6,994 bases of DNA from Kiritimatiellia bacterium (GCA_017413145.1 JAFPUX010000205.1:1-6994); one strand, 5' to 3'. Shown: positions 1 through 5,837, counted from the first letter of the stretch. The notes: generated from the sequence alone by a model not told the origin. Numbers and translations: made by a program.

Positions 1-2
1 TC

Positions 3-884
3 GGACTCGTCCTCGAAGGAGGCGGGATGCGAGGGCTGTTCACGGCCGGCGTCCTGGACACGCTCTACGACATGGGCGTCCGCTTCGACGGCATCATGGG
101 CGTCTCGGCCGGCGCGGCGTTCGGCTGCAACTACAAGTCGCACCAGCCGGGGCGCGTCCTGCGCTACAACCTCCGCTTCTGCCGCGACCGTCGCTACTGG
201 GGGCTCGGCTCGCTCCTGCGCACGGGCGACATCTTCAATGCCGAGTTCTGCTACCGGACGCTTCCGAAGGTTCTCGACCCCTGGGACGGCCCCGCGTTCG
301 AGGCGGACCCGACTCCGTTCTGGGCTGTCGCCACGGACGCGGACACCGGGGAGCCGGTCTACCCGAAGCTGGAGAAGGCCGACGAGGCGGCCTGCGACTG
401 GATCCGGGCTTCCTCGTCGATGCCGGTCGTCTCCCGGCCGGTATGCATCGGCGGTCGGCGGTATCTCGACGGCGGAATCGCCGACTCGATTCCCCTGCCG
501 AAAATGCAGTCGCTCGGATTCGCCCGCAACGTCGTTGTCCTCACGCAGCCGGCGGGCTACCGCAAGGGTCCGGCGCGGCTCTGGCCGTTCCGCCCGTGGC
601 TGCGCCGCCAGCCCGCCGTGGAGGTCGCGCTGAGGCGTCGCCCGGAGGAATACAACCGCGCCGTCGACTTCGTGGAGGCGGAAGAGAAGAAGGGCGGCGC
701 ATTCGTGTTCCGTCCGCCGGCGAAGCTGCCCATCGGTCGTTTGAGCCGCAGCAGGAAAGCCGTCCAGGCGGCCTACGACATCGGAAGGGAGACGGCCATG
801 CGGAGTCAGGCCGCACTTCGCGACTGGCTTGGCTTGGACGTCTCCTCGGCTCGCTCGCTCCGCTCGCGAGTCGGGGGATTGTGA
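3..884 (+). CDS. Patatin-like phospholipase (5' end outside window)
   Basis: Predicted serine acyl hydrolase of the patatin/RssA-YjjU family, acting on phospholipids or related acyl esters. The reading frame is open to the window edge, and the codons before the first ATG (27) spell GLVLEGGG. That forms the oxyanion-hole motif GGGMRG, so the true start lies a few codons upstream of the window and ATG 27 is internal. Counting M1 at position 27, the nucleophile elbow GVSAG is at residues 25-29 (Ser27), and the catalytic Asp is D148 in YLDGGIADSIP. Both halves of the Ser-Asp dyad are present. The remaining length (about 290 aa) fits the bacterial family. No signal peptide can be judged because the N-terminus is missing. 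The last 15 residues (SSARSLRSRVGGL) are low-complexity and run into repeat-like DNA. The gene converges on the broken methyltransferase. Family assignment is firm; the substrate is unknown. Confidence 0.93.
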   Translation, partial: GLVLEGGGMRGLFTAGVLDTLYDMGVRFDGIMGVSAGAAFGCNYKSHQPGRVLRYNLRFCRDRRYWGLGSLLRTGDIFNAEFCYRTLPKVLDPWDGPAFEADPTPFWAVATDADTGEPVYPKLEKADEAACDWIRASSSMPVVSRPVCIGGRRYLDGGIADSIPLPKMQSLGFARNVVVLTQPAGYRKGPARLWPFRPWLRRQPAVEVALRRRPEEYNRAVDFVEAEEKKGGAFVFRPPAKLPIGRLSRSRKAVQAAYDIGRETAMRSQAALRDWLGLDVSSARSLRSRVGGL

Positions 885-899
885 TGGCGGCTTCGCCGC

Positions 900-921
900 G
901 GAAGCGGAATCGACCGCTTCC
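900..921. other. Small perfect hairpin after the patatin gene
   Basis: GGAAGCGG (900-907) pairs perfectly with CCGCTTCC (914-921) around a 6-nt loop. It lies 16 nt after the patatin stop codon and just after a second small hairpin, GCGGC-TTC-GCCGC. No T-tract follows, so a canonical intrinsic terminator is not supported. It could stabilise the mRNA 3' end or be part of the repeat-rich intergenic segment. Confidence 0.45.
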
Positions 922-931
922 CGCCACGACC

Positions 932-978
932 AAGCGCCGAAGCCGCACCGACGCGGGACGCGGCGCGGGCGGCTTCCA
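932..978. repeat. Dispersed hairpin repeat, copy 1 (decayed)
   Basis: This 47-bp segment matches 6948-6994 at 44 of 47 positions. It is an imperfect palindrome: left arm 939-955, loop GGA 956-958, right arm 959-976. The outer eight pairs (GAAGCCGC with GCGGCTTC) are intact. The right arm is identical to copy 2, and all three differences fall in the left arm, where they break pairing. It sits between two converging genes, as expected for REP-like elements or bidirectional terminators. No flanking T-tract or encoded protein is visible. The intergenic gap (885-1010) otherwise holds no gene I can support. Confidence 0.75.
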
Positions 979-1010
979 ACTTTCGAGTTCGAGCCCCCGG
1001 ACTTCGCTCT

Positions 1011-1432
1011 CTACGGACGCGGGACCGACGGGGGCTTCCGACCGACGACGGTGTAGATCATCCGGCCGAGCGAACGCGAGGCGATGACGTCGAAGCCGTT
1101 GCGAACCATCTGCCTCCCGAGGCTCCGGCGGCTCTGGACCCGGAAGTCGCCGCGGCGCAGGAGCGGGAAGAGGACGTGGTTGTCGAACCACGCGCACGGG
1201 CCGCCCCAGCCGGTGTCCGAGAGGACGCAGAGCCCGCCGGGCCTAAGCACGCGCAGCGCCTCGTGCATGGCCTCGTCCTGCCTCGGATAGTGGTGGAAGC
1301 TCTGCGAGCAGGCCACGACGTCGAAGGACGCATCCGCGAAGGGAAGCCGGTCGGCCGCGCCCTGGACGAACGCGGCGCCCGGGCCGCCTGCCGGTCGAAG
1401 TGCGCTCGGGAGAGAGCTTCGTAGTCTTTCAT
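1011..1432 (-). pseudogene. Class I SAM-dependent methyltransferase, internally deleted and frameshifted
   Basis: The leftward reading from ATG 1432 gives MKDYEALSRAHFDRQA, a typical start for a UbiE-like methyltransferase. After about residue 16 the frame becomes arginine- and proline-rich noise. The genuine continuation lies in another frame from about 1382 to the stop at 1011: FVQGAADRLPFADASFDVV, then SQSFHHYPRQDEAMHEALRV, then LRPGGLCVLSDTGWGG, ending MIYTVVGRKPPSVPRP. The whole first half of the Rossmann fold is missing, including the glycine-rich SAM motif I and the acidic post-motif residue. ATG to stop is 422 nt, not a multiple of three, and the reconstructed product is about 140 residues against roughly 200-210 for relatives. 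So about 70 codons were lost near 1370-1385. It cannot make an active enzyme, unless the deletion is an assembly collapse. The promoter upstream still looks intact. The start is set at ATG 1432 because the in-frame GTG at 1438 lies upstream of the predicted transcription start. Confidence 0.82.
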
Positions 1433-1439
1433 GCGCACG

Positions 1440-1469
1440 ATTCTAGGCCGGTCCGGCGGGGCGGGTCAA
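1440..1469 (-). promoter_or_regulatory. Leftward sigma70-type promoter of the methyltransferase remnant
   Basis: On the minus strand, TTGACC (1469-1464) and TAGAAT (1445-1440) are separated by 18 bp, each matching the sigma70 consensus at five of six positions. The predicted transcription start is at about 1432-1433, on or next to the A of ATG 1432. This implies a leaderless message and explains the absence of a Shine-Dalgarno sequence. Confidence 0.6.
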
Positions 1470-1476
1470 GAAAAAG

Positions 1477-1490
1477 TTAGACCTGGCTAA
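1477..1490. promoter_or_regulatory. Upstream operator-like palindrome (imperfect)
   Basis: TTAGAC-CT-GGCTAA has the same 6-2-6 architecture as the palindrome at 1508-1521, with one half-site mismatch. The two start exactly 31 bp apart, close to three helical turns, so bound proteins would lie on one face of the DNA. It lies 7 bp upstream of the leftward -35 box and 8 bp upstream of the rightward one, so it could affect either promoter. Confidence 0.6.
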
Positions 1491-1498
1491 AATTTTGC

Positions 1499-1527
1499 TT
1501 GACAATGTTAGACGAGTCTAATATTCT
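1499..1527 (+). promoter_or_regulatory. Rightward sigma70-type promoter of the DUF3793-flavodoxin operon
   Basis: A perfect -35 hexamer TTGACA (1499-1504) is followed after 17 bp by TATTCT (1522-1527), four of six matches to the -10 consensus. It lies in an AT-rich island within very GC-rich DNA. The predicted start is about 1534, only 3 nt before ATG 1537. An alternative -10, TAATAT (1519-1524), has a poor 14-bp spacer. The palindrome at 1508-1521 occupies the spacer. Confidence 0.72.
1508..1521. promoter_or_regulatory. Perfect palindromic operator TTAGACGAGTCTAA
   Basis: This is a perfect 6-2-6 inverted repeat (TTAGAC, GA, GTCTAA), with partial symmetry continuing outward (AT on the left, AT on the right, after one mismatched pair). 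It fills most of the 17-bp spacer between the rightward -35 and -10, where a bound repressor would block RNA polymerase. The TTAG...CTAA ends resemble DtxR/IdeR/MntR-type metal-regulator sites, whose classical iron box begins TTAGG and ends CCTAA. The regulator family is an inference; no regulator gene lies in the window. Confidence 0.7.
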
Positions 1528-1536
1528 CCCGGCCCC

Positions 1537-2202
1537 ATGCGACGCAACCACGCCAGACGAACCGCCCCGCCGGCCCCCGCCGCCCTCCGCTGCGGAGGGG
1601 ACGCGGACCGTCTCGCGCGGCGCATTCTCGTCGAGGCCGCGCCGGTGCTGTCCGGGGACAAACCCGCGATGCTGATCGCCCTACGGGACTGCGGCCGCGT
1701 GCCGGCGACGCGACGTTCGGACCGGTTCTTCTGCCGCCACCGGGAGAAGCTCGTCGCGGCGCTCGGACTCCGGGCGCGCGTCCTGCGCCGGACGCCGCGC
1801 GGCTGCCTCGCGCTCTTCTTCGACCCGGCGCGCCTCGCGGCCCGGCTCGCCGAACCGGAGGTCGCGCGCTTCCTCTCGGACCGCGGATACCCGGCGGGGG
1901 CGGACGCCGCGCTCGACCGGCTCGAGGCGGCGTTCGCGGCCGGCGCGGAATCCTGCCCGCACGAAGTCGGCGTCTTCCTCGGCTATCCGGTCCGCGACGT
2001 GGCGGGGTTCATCGAACGCCCCGGCGAGGCGCTGTCCGTGCGCCGCGCGCTCTGGCGCGTCTTCGCTCCGGCGGGCGAATCGCTCCGCCTCATGGCGCGC
2101 ATCCGCGCCGCCCGCGAGCGGGCGATGGCGGTCCTCGCGTTCGAAAGCGACGCCCTCGACGCCTGCGCGAAGCTCCGCCGCCTTCCCCCGCTCCCCGCGT
2201 GA
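1537..2202 (+). CDS. DUF3793 family protein
   Basis: This matches the uncharacterised DUF3793 family, best seen in the signature CPHEVGVFLGYPVRDVAGFI at residues 140-159. Upstream parts also fit: APVLSGDKPAMLIALRD (35-51) and a lysine/arginine-rich segment ending RRTPRGCLALFFDP (84-97). It looks cytoplasmic, with no signal peptide or membrane helix. Cysteines occur at 52, 66, 90, 140 and 210; C140 and H142 sit in the signature, so metal or redox chemistry is conceivable but unproven. At 221 aa it is somewhat longer than I expect for the family, with an arginine- and proline-rich N-terminal stretch of about 25 residues. ATG 1537 is kept as start because it lies about 3 nt from the predicted transcription start and no better in-frame ATG or GTG with a ribosome site exists before the conserved region. 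The flavodoxin gene follows after 47 nt on the same strand. Family call is confident; molecular function is unknown. Confidence 0.88.
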   Translation: MRRNHARRTAPPAPAALRCGGDADRLARRILVEAAPVLSGDKPAMLIALRDCGRVPATRRSDRFFCRHREKLVAALGLRARVLRRTPRGCLALFFDPARLAARLAEPEVARFLSDRGYPAGADAALDRLEAAFAAGAESCPHEVGVFLGYPVRDVAGFIERPGEALSVRRALWRVFAPAGESLRLMARIRAARERAMAVLAFESDALDACAKLRRLPPLPA

Positions 2203-2236
2203 GCGAGCCTTTCCCTTCCACGAACAACCCAACCCG

Positions 2237-2242
2237 AAAGGA
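2237..2242 (+). promoter_or_regulatory. Ribosome binding site of the flavodoxin gene
   Basis: AAAGGA lies 7 nt before ATG 2250 and decides the flavodoxin start. It contrasts with the DUF3793 gene in the same operon, which has no ribosome site and a predicted near-leaderless start. Confidence 0.75.
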
Positions 2243-2249
2243 AAAACCC

Positions 2250-2687
2250 ATGAGCAAGATCTCCGTCATCTACGGAAGCACCACCGGCACGACCGAAGCG
2301 GTCGCCGCCAGAATCGCCGCGGCGCTCGGCGCCTCCGCCGTCAACGTGAACGACGCCGGCGACGACGCCTTCGGCGCGGACCTGCTGGTCCTCGGAACGC
2401 CCACCTGGGGCGTCGGCGACCTGCAGGACGACTGGGCCGCGCGGCTCGACGCCGTGAGGACCAGGTTCGCCGGAAGGAAGGTCGCGGTCTTCGGACTCGG
2501 CGACTCGGTCGGATTCGCCGACACCTTCTGCGTCGCCGCCGAAACGCTCGCCGCCGCCGCGAGGGACGCGGGAGCGACGCTCGTCGGCGACGTGCTGAAG
2601 CTCGACGAGTCGAACGAGTCAGACAAGACCGACGGCCGCATCGCCGAATGGGTCGCGAAGGTCAAGGCCGAAGCCGGCATCCAGTAA
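2250..2687 (+). CDS. fldA: Flavodoxin
   Basis: FMN-binding electron carrier of 145 aa that can replace ferredoxin, typically when iron is scarce. The phosphate-binding loop is SIxx-type YGSTTGTTE (residues 8-16). The first FMN loop carries W53 in GTPTWGVGDL. The second reads GLGDSVGFADTFC (82-94), with Phe89 where many flavodoxins have the FMN-stacking Tyr. The C-terminal part, LDESNESDKTDGRIAEWV, resembles long-chain flavodoxins, yet the roughly 20-residue long-chain insertion is absent, consistent with the short overall length. A strong Shine-Dalgarno AAAGGA (2237-2242) stands 7 nt before ATG 2250. An in-frame GTG at 2199 overlaps the DUF3793 stop and would add an untypical tail, so it was not chosen. 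It shares the operon and probably the operator-controlled promoter with the DUF3793 gene. Its redox partner is not in the window. Confidence 0.95.
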   Translation: MSKISVIYGSTTGTTEAVAARIAAALGASAVNVNDAGDDAFGADLLVLGTPTWGVGDLQDDWAARLDAVRTRFAGRKVAVFGLGDSVGFADTFCVAAETLAAAARDAGATLVGDVLKLDESNESDKTDGRIAEWVAKVKAEAGIQ

Positions 2688-2707
2688 CCATTGCGTTGGT
2701 CGCCCGA

Positions 2708-2736
2708 GAGCCCGTCCGCCGGGTGGCGGCGGGCTC
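2708..2736 (+). other. Stable hairpin after the flavodoxin gene
   Basis: GAGCCCG (2708-2714) and CCGCC (2716-2720) pair with GGCGG (2725-2729) and CGGGCTC (2730-2736), with a single bulged T at 2715 and a GGGT loop. That gives twelve base pairs, 20 nt after the flavodoxin stop. No T-tract follows, so it may protect the mRNA end or act with the downstream terminator rather than terminate alone. Confidence 0.5.
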
Positions 2737-2765
2737 CACCATCCGGAGGTCATCCGGTTCGGGCC

Positions 2766-2803
2766 GGCGCGGACGGAGGCAAGGCCGTCCGCGCCTTATT
2801 CTT
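2766..2803 (+). terminator. Rho-independent terminator of the DUF3793-flavodoxin operon
   Basis: GGCGCGGACGG (2766-2776) pairs perfectly with CCGTCCGCGCC (2785-2795) around an 8-nt loop, followed by TTATTCTT (2796-2803). This is a textbook intrinsic terminator for rightward transcription. The T-run overlaps the stop codon of the converging DedA-type gene, whose stop abuts the stem, so the stem may also serve that gene. Leftward, however, no T-tract follows it. Confidence 0.82.
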
Positions 2804-3443
2804 CTGGGCGTACCATACGGGAGCGGATCAGGAAGAACACCCCGGAAACAGCCATCGCCGCGAGGAAGGCGAGCCACGAGCCGCGCTCCGCGTCGGCGAA
2901 GAAGGCCCCGACGAGCACATAGACGAGCGACACTACCGCATTTCCGAGCGCGAGCTGGAGGGCCGTCGGACCGACCGGGAGCCGCCCGATCCCCGCAAAG
3001 ACGGCCGAGGCTTCCGCGAGAACCGGGACCGGACGCAGCGCAAGCAGCGTCCAGGGGCCGGACCGGCGCTGGAACTCCCGGAGGGCGGCCATGTCGGCGG
3101 CGCCGACGAGCCGGGCCGCCGCGCCGGAGGCGAAGCGTCCGAGGGCGTATCCGGACGCCGCGCTCGCCGACATCGCCAGAAAGGAGACGGCGAAGCCGAG
3201 CGCCGGCCCGAGGACGAGCCCGCAGGCCGTGCTCGCGAGACTCGACGGGACGGGAAGGAAGATGTCGCTCGCAAGGACGAGGAAGAGGATCGCGGCGACG
3301 AGCGCCCTGTCGTCCGCCGCCCTCGCGACGGCCTCCCGCGTCCACGCGTCGATCCGCTCCCCCCACAGGAGGAAGGTCGCCAGAACGACGAAGGAGACGA
3401 ACAGGAAGAGCGCGACGGCACGCCAGGGGATCGGGGCTTTCAT
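2796..3443 (-). CDS. DedA/TVP38-type (VTT domain) integral membrane protein
   Basis: Inner-membrane protein of 215 aa from the DedA/TMEM41/VTT superfamily, whose members are linked to lipid scrambling or undecaprenyl-phosphate transport and membrane homeostasis. Hydrophobic segments occur at about residues 10-27, 47-64, 70-98, 141-150, 160-182 and 189-206. The VTT features are visible as the re-entrant-like segment FLPVPSSLASTACGLVLGPA (62-81) and the conserved-arginine stretch LALRPVPVLAEASAVFAGIG (133-152), the pattern formerly named SNARE-associated. The C-terminus is short and basic, then acidic (RSRMVRPEE). ATG 3443 is the first Met before the first membrane helix, though the Shine-Dalgarno is poor. 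It begins 52 nt after the stop of the GH3 gene on the same strand, so translation from a shared mRNA is likely. Nothing ties it functionally to sugar metabolism. The precise cargo cannot be told from sequence. Confidence 0.88.
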   Translation of the reverse strand: MKAPIPWRAVALFLFVSFVVLATFLLWGERIDAWTREAVARAADDRALVAAILFLVLASDIFLPVPSSLASTACGLVLGPALGFAVSFLAMSASAASGYALGRFASGAAARLVGAADMAALREFQRRSGPWTLLALRPVPVLAEASAVFAGIGRLPVGPTALQLALGNAVVSLVYVLVGAFFADAERGSWLAFLAAMAVSGVFFLIRSRMVRPEE

Positions 3444-3495
3444 GTCCGGTTAAACGCGCGCGGCCCGGCGGAGGTTCGCGCCGCGGCGCCGCCGC

Positions 3496-5670
3496 TCACC
3501 GCGCGTAGACCCGCGCCTCGAGTCCGCCGCACAGGATCCGGAACCAGCCGGGCTCGAGCGTCTTGAGCAACGAGGCGTCCGTGAACGCGAGCTGCTCCTC
3601 CGGCACGGCCAGGGCGACGGTTTTCGATTCGCCGGGAGCCAGGCGGACCCGGCCGATGGCCGCCAGCTTCCGGACCGGCTGCGGAACGCTCGCGCACTCG
3701 TCGCGCAGGAAGACCAGCACCGGCTCCTCCGCGGGACGGGTCCCCCGGTTCTCGACCGTCACGGCCACGCGGATCCCGTCGCCCGCAAGTCGTTCGGCGA
3801 CGAGGTCGGCGTATCGGAGTGCGGAATAGCCGAGGCCGCTGCCGAACGCGAACGCCGGGTCGGTGCCGAGAAAGACGTAGTCGCGGCCGGGTTTGTCCGG
3901 CGTCCCGGGGACATGGTAGTATCCGCCCGCGCTGGGGACGCGGTCGTGGCAGAGCGGCACCTGCCCCACGTGGCGCGGGAAGGTCACGGGGAGCCTGCCG
4001 GAGAAATTGCAGTCGCCGAAGAGGAGCTCCGCCAGCGCGGCCGATCCCTCCTCCCCCGGATACCAGGCGGCGACCAGGGCGCCGCAGCCGTCCGCGACGT
4101 CGAAGAGCGTCTCCGGCCGCCCGTCGACCATCACCACCGCCACGGGCTTCCCCGTCCCGATCAGCCGCCGCGCCAGGTCCAGCTGGGGACCGCCGGGCGC
4201 GAGGTCGTGCATGTCGCAGCCCTCTCCGCAGGTCAGCATGGACTCCTCCTCGCCGCCCCACCCGACGCCGTAGCCCTTCATGCTCTTGCCGCCGATCACG
4301 CAGACCACCGCGTCCGCCTCGCGCGCGAGCCTCTCCGCCTCTTCGAATCCGGAGCGGTCCGAGCCGCACACCTCGCACCCCTTGGCCGCGAGCGCCTCCA
4401 CGCCGTCCTTCGCCGCGCGCTCCGCGATCGCTTCGGCCGGGGTCCTGGCGTCCGGTCTCGGGAGGGCGTAGTCCCCGAGCTGCGCGCTGAAGGCGTTCGG
4501 CCCGATCACGGCGAGCTTCCGGCCCGGCCGGAGCTTGAGGGGGAGCATCCCGCCGTTCTTCAGCAGCACCATCGACTTGCGGGCGGCTTCCCGGGCGAGG
4601 GCCCGGTGCTCCTCGCACCGCACCGTCCGCCGGATCCGGTCCGGATCGGGCCGGCTCCGCTCGAACAGGCCGAGCGCGAGCTTCATTTTCAGAATCCGAA
4701 GCACCGCGCGGTCGACCTCCCCCGGGGACAGAACGCCCTTTTCGACCAGGGAGCGGAAGTTCCCGAAGCCCCAGCATTCCGGCGCCTCCACGTCCACGCC
4801 GGCCCGGAAGGCGGCCAGACCCGCCTCGTCCCGCTCCTCCGCGTTGTGCTGGAAGCGCGTCAGCATCGCGACTCCGCCGAAATCGCTGATCACGACGCCG
4901 TCGAAGCCCCACCGCTCGCGCAGGATCGCCCGGAGCAGCAGGGGATGGACGTGGCAGGGCACCCCGTTGAAGGCGGAATAGGCGGGCATGACGGCCCTGG
5001 CGCCCGCGTCGATCGCGCGGCGGAATGGCGGCAGGAACTTGTCCTCCAGGTCGTTGAGCGTCGCCGTGACCGGAGCGAGGTTGACGCCGCCCTCGGGCGA
5101 ACCGTGCGCCGCGAAGTGCTTGACCGTCGCCGCGTATCGCCCGTCGTCGGAGAGGAGCCCCTTCACGTAGGCCTCTCCCATCGCGCCGACGAGCAGGGGG
5201 GACTCGCCGTAGGTCTCCTCGATCCGGCCCCAGCGCGGATCCCGCCCGAGGTCGAGATCGGGCGCGAGGGACATCCGGATCCCCATGGCCTTCGCCTCGC
5301 GTCCGATGGCGCGTCCGATCCGCCGCACCAGGTCCGGATCGAAGGTCGCGCCCAGTCCGATGGACTGCGGGAACACCGTCGCGCCCCGGCCGAGGATCCC
5401 GTGGAGCGATTCGCAGATCACCACGGGCGGCACGGGGGAGAGCTCCGCGAAGCAGTCGGCCATCGCCCCGGCCCACTCCCCGATCTCCTCCGGCTCGAGG
5501 TCGATCGGGACCATCATGCCGAAGAGCCCGTTCGGGAAGTCTCGGCGGGCTTTTTCCGCGTCGAAGGAGTTCCCCTTGACGAAGAAGTCCGGGGAGCCCT
5601 GCGCAACGAGCTGCGCGAGCTTCTGCTCCAGCGTGAGGGCGTTCAGAATCTGTTCGGGCGTTCGATTCAT
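3496..5670 (-). CDS. Glycoside hydrolase family 3 beta-glycosidase (beta-glucosidase/xylosidase type)
   Basis: Retaining exo-acting beta-glycosidase of 724 aa. Domain order is typical: a GH3 TIM barrel (about 1-335), a C-terminal alpha/beta sandwich (about 360-615) and a fibronectin III-like domain (about 634-720). The catalytic nucleophile is D263 in VVISDFGG. Substrate-site motifs are DPRWGR (144-149), KHF (184-186) and ESLHG (87-91). The candidate acid/base is E483 in GEGCDMHDLAPGG, corresponding to the common E-G-x-D-R pattern but with Met instead of Arg. Glu at the start of ESLHG, where classical beta-glucosidases have Asp, recalls the EALHG motif of GH3 xylosidases and bifunctional enzymes. 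There is no signal peptide, so imported oligosaccharides are probably processed in the cytoplasm. ATG 5670 is chosen for the AGGAG ribosome site 8 nt upstream; the frame stays open further but encodes only arginine-rich noise. The DedA-type gene follows after 52 nt. Confidence 0.94.
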   Translation of the reverse strand: MNRTPEQILNALTLEQKLAQLVAQGSPDFFVKGNSFDAEKARRDFPNGLFGMMVPIDLEPEEIGEWAGAMADCFAELSPVPPVVICESLHGILGRGATVFPQSIGLGATFDPDLVRRIGRAIGREAKAMGIRMSLAPDLDLGRDPRWGRIEETYGESPLLVGAMGEAYVKGLLSDDGRYAATVKHFAAHGSPEGGVNLAPVTATLNDLEDKFLPPFRRAIDAGARAVMPAYSAFNGVPCHVHPLLLRAILRERWGFDGVVISDFGGVAMLTRFQHNAEERDEAGLAAFRAGVDVEAPECWGFGNFRSLVEKGVLSPGEVDRAVLRILKMKLALGLFERSRPDPDRIRRTVRCEEHRALAREAARKSMVLLKNGGMLPLKLRPGRKLAVIGPNAFSAQLGDYALPRPDARTPAEAIAERAAKDGVEALAAKGCEVCGSDRSGFEEAERLAREADAVVCVIGGKSMKGYGVGWGGEEESMLTCGEGCDMHDLAPGGPQLDLARRLIGTGKPVAVVMVDGRPETLFDVADGCGALVAAWYPGEEGSAALAELLFGDCNFSGRLPVTFPRHVGQVPLCHDRVPSAGGYYHVPGTPDKPGRDYVFLGTDPAFAFGSGLGYSALRYADLVAERLAGDGIRVAVTVENRGTRPAEEPVLVFLRDECASVPQPVRKLAAIGRVRLAPGESKTVALAVPEEQLAFTDASLLKTLEPGWFRILCGGLEARVYAR

Positions 5671-5837
5671 GGAAAAATCTCCTGCAAGTCCCGCAAGGGG
5701 CCGCGCGAAGGGGATGGGGGGCGGTGGCTCCCGCCGCCCAAAACCTAGCAAAATGCGGCACGGAAGTCCACCGCATCGAAGAGCCGGTCGTGTCGTCGCC
5801 CGCCCGTTTCTCGCGCACGCCGCGCGCGCGAGCGCTG
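5671..5837. other. Intergenic region upstream of the GH3 gene
   Basis: A 167-bp gap between two leftward genes. It contains the GH3 ribosome site (AGGAG on the minus strand, about 5679-5683) and a stretch reading TTTTGCTAGGTTTTGGG leftward, which may contain an extended -10 (TGC-TAGGTT). I find no convincing -35. A GGGCGG/CCGCCC hairpin lies between that stretch and the gene. No ORF with family character is present. Confidence 0.4.
5810..5832 (-). terminator. Weak terminator-like hairpin after the PheC-like gene
   Basis: Read leftward, CTCGCGCGC pairs with GTGCGCGAG (nine pairs, one of them G-U) around a 5-nt loop, beginning 5 nt after the stop at 5838. It is followed by AAACGG rather than a T-tract. 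It may partly insulate the gene from the GH3 gene or act in Rho-dependent or attenuated termination. Confidence 0.35.

Noticed and set aside
978..1000. GAGTTCGAGCCCCC, resembling a tRNA T-loop
   Set aside because: No matching T-stem, anticodon arm, D-arm or acceptor stem can be folded around it.
1436..1438. GTG at 1438 as the methyltransferase start
   Set aside because: It lies between the -10 box and the predicted transcription start, and relatives begin MKDYE-like at ATG 1432.
2648..3566. Rightward arginine-rich frames of 286-291 codons across the DedA-type gene
   Set aside because: Low-complexity products with no hydrophobic or domain pattern, opposite a clear multi-span membrane protein, and running across a strong terminator.
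3913..5748. 611-codon rightward open frame opposite the GH3 gene
   Set aside because: It is antisense to a complete, motif-rich GH3 enzyme and is dominated by Arg, Pro, Gly, Glu and His with no family features. Very GC-rich DNA keeps such frames open by chance.
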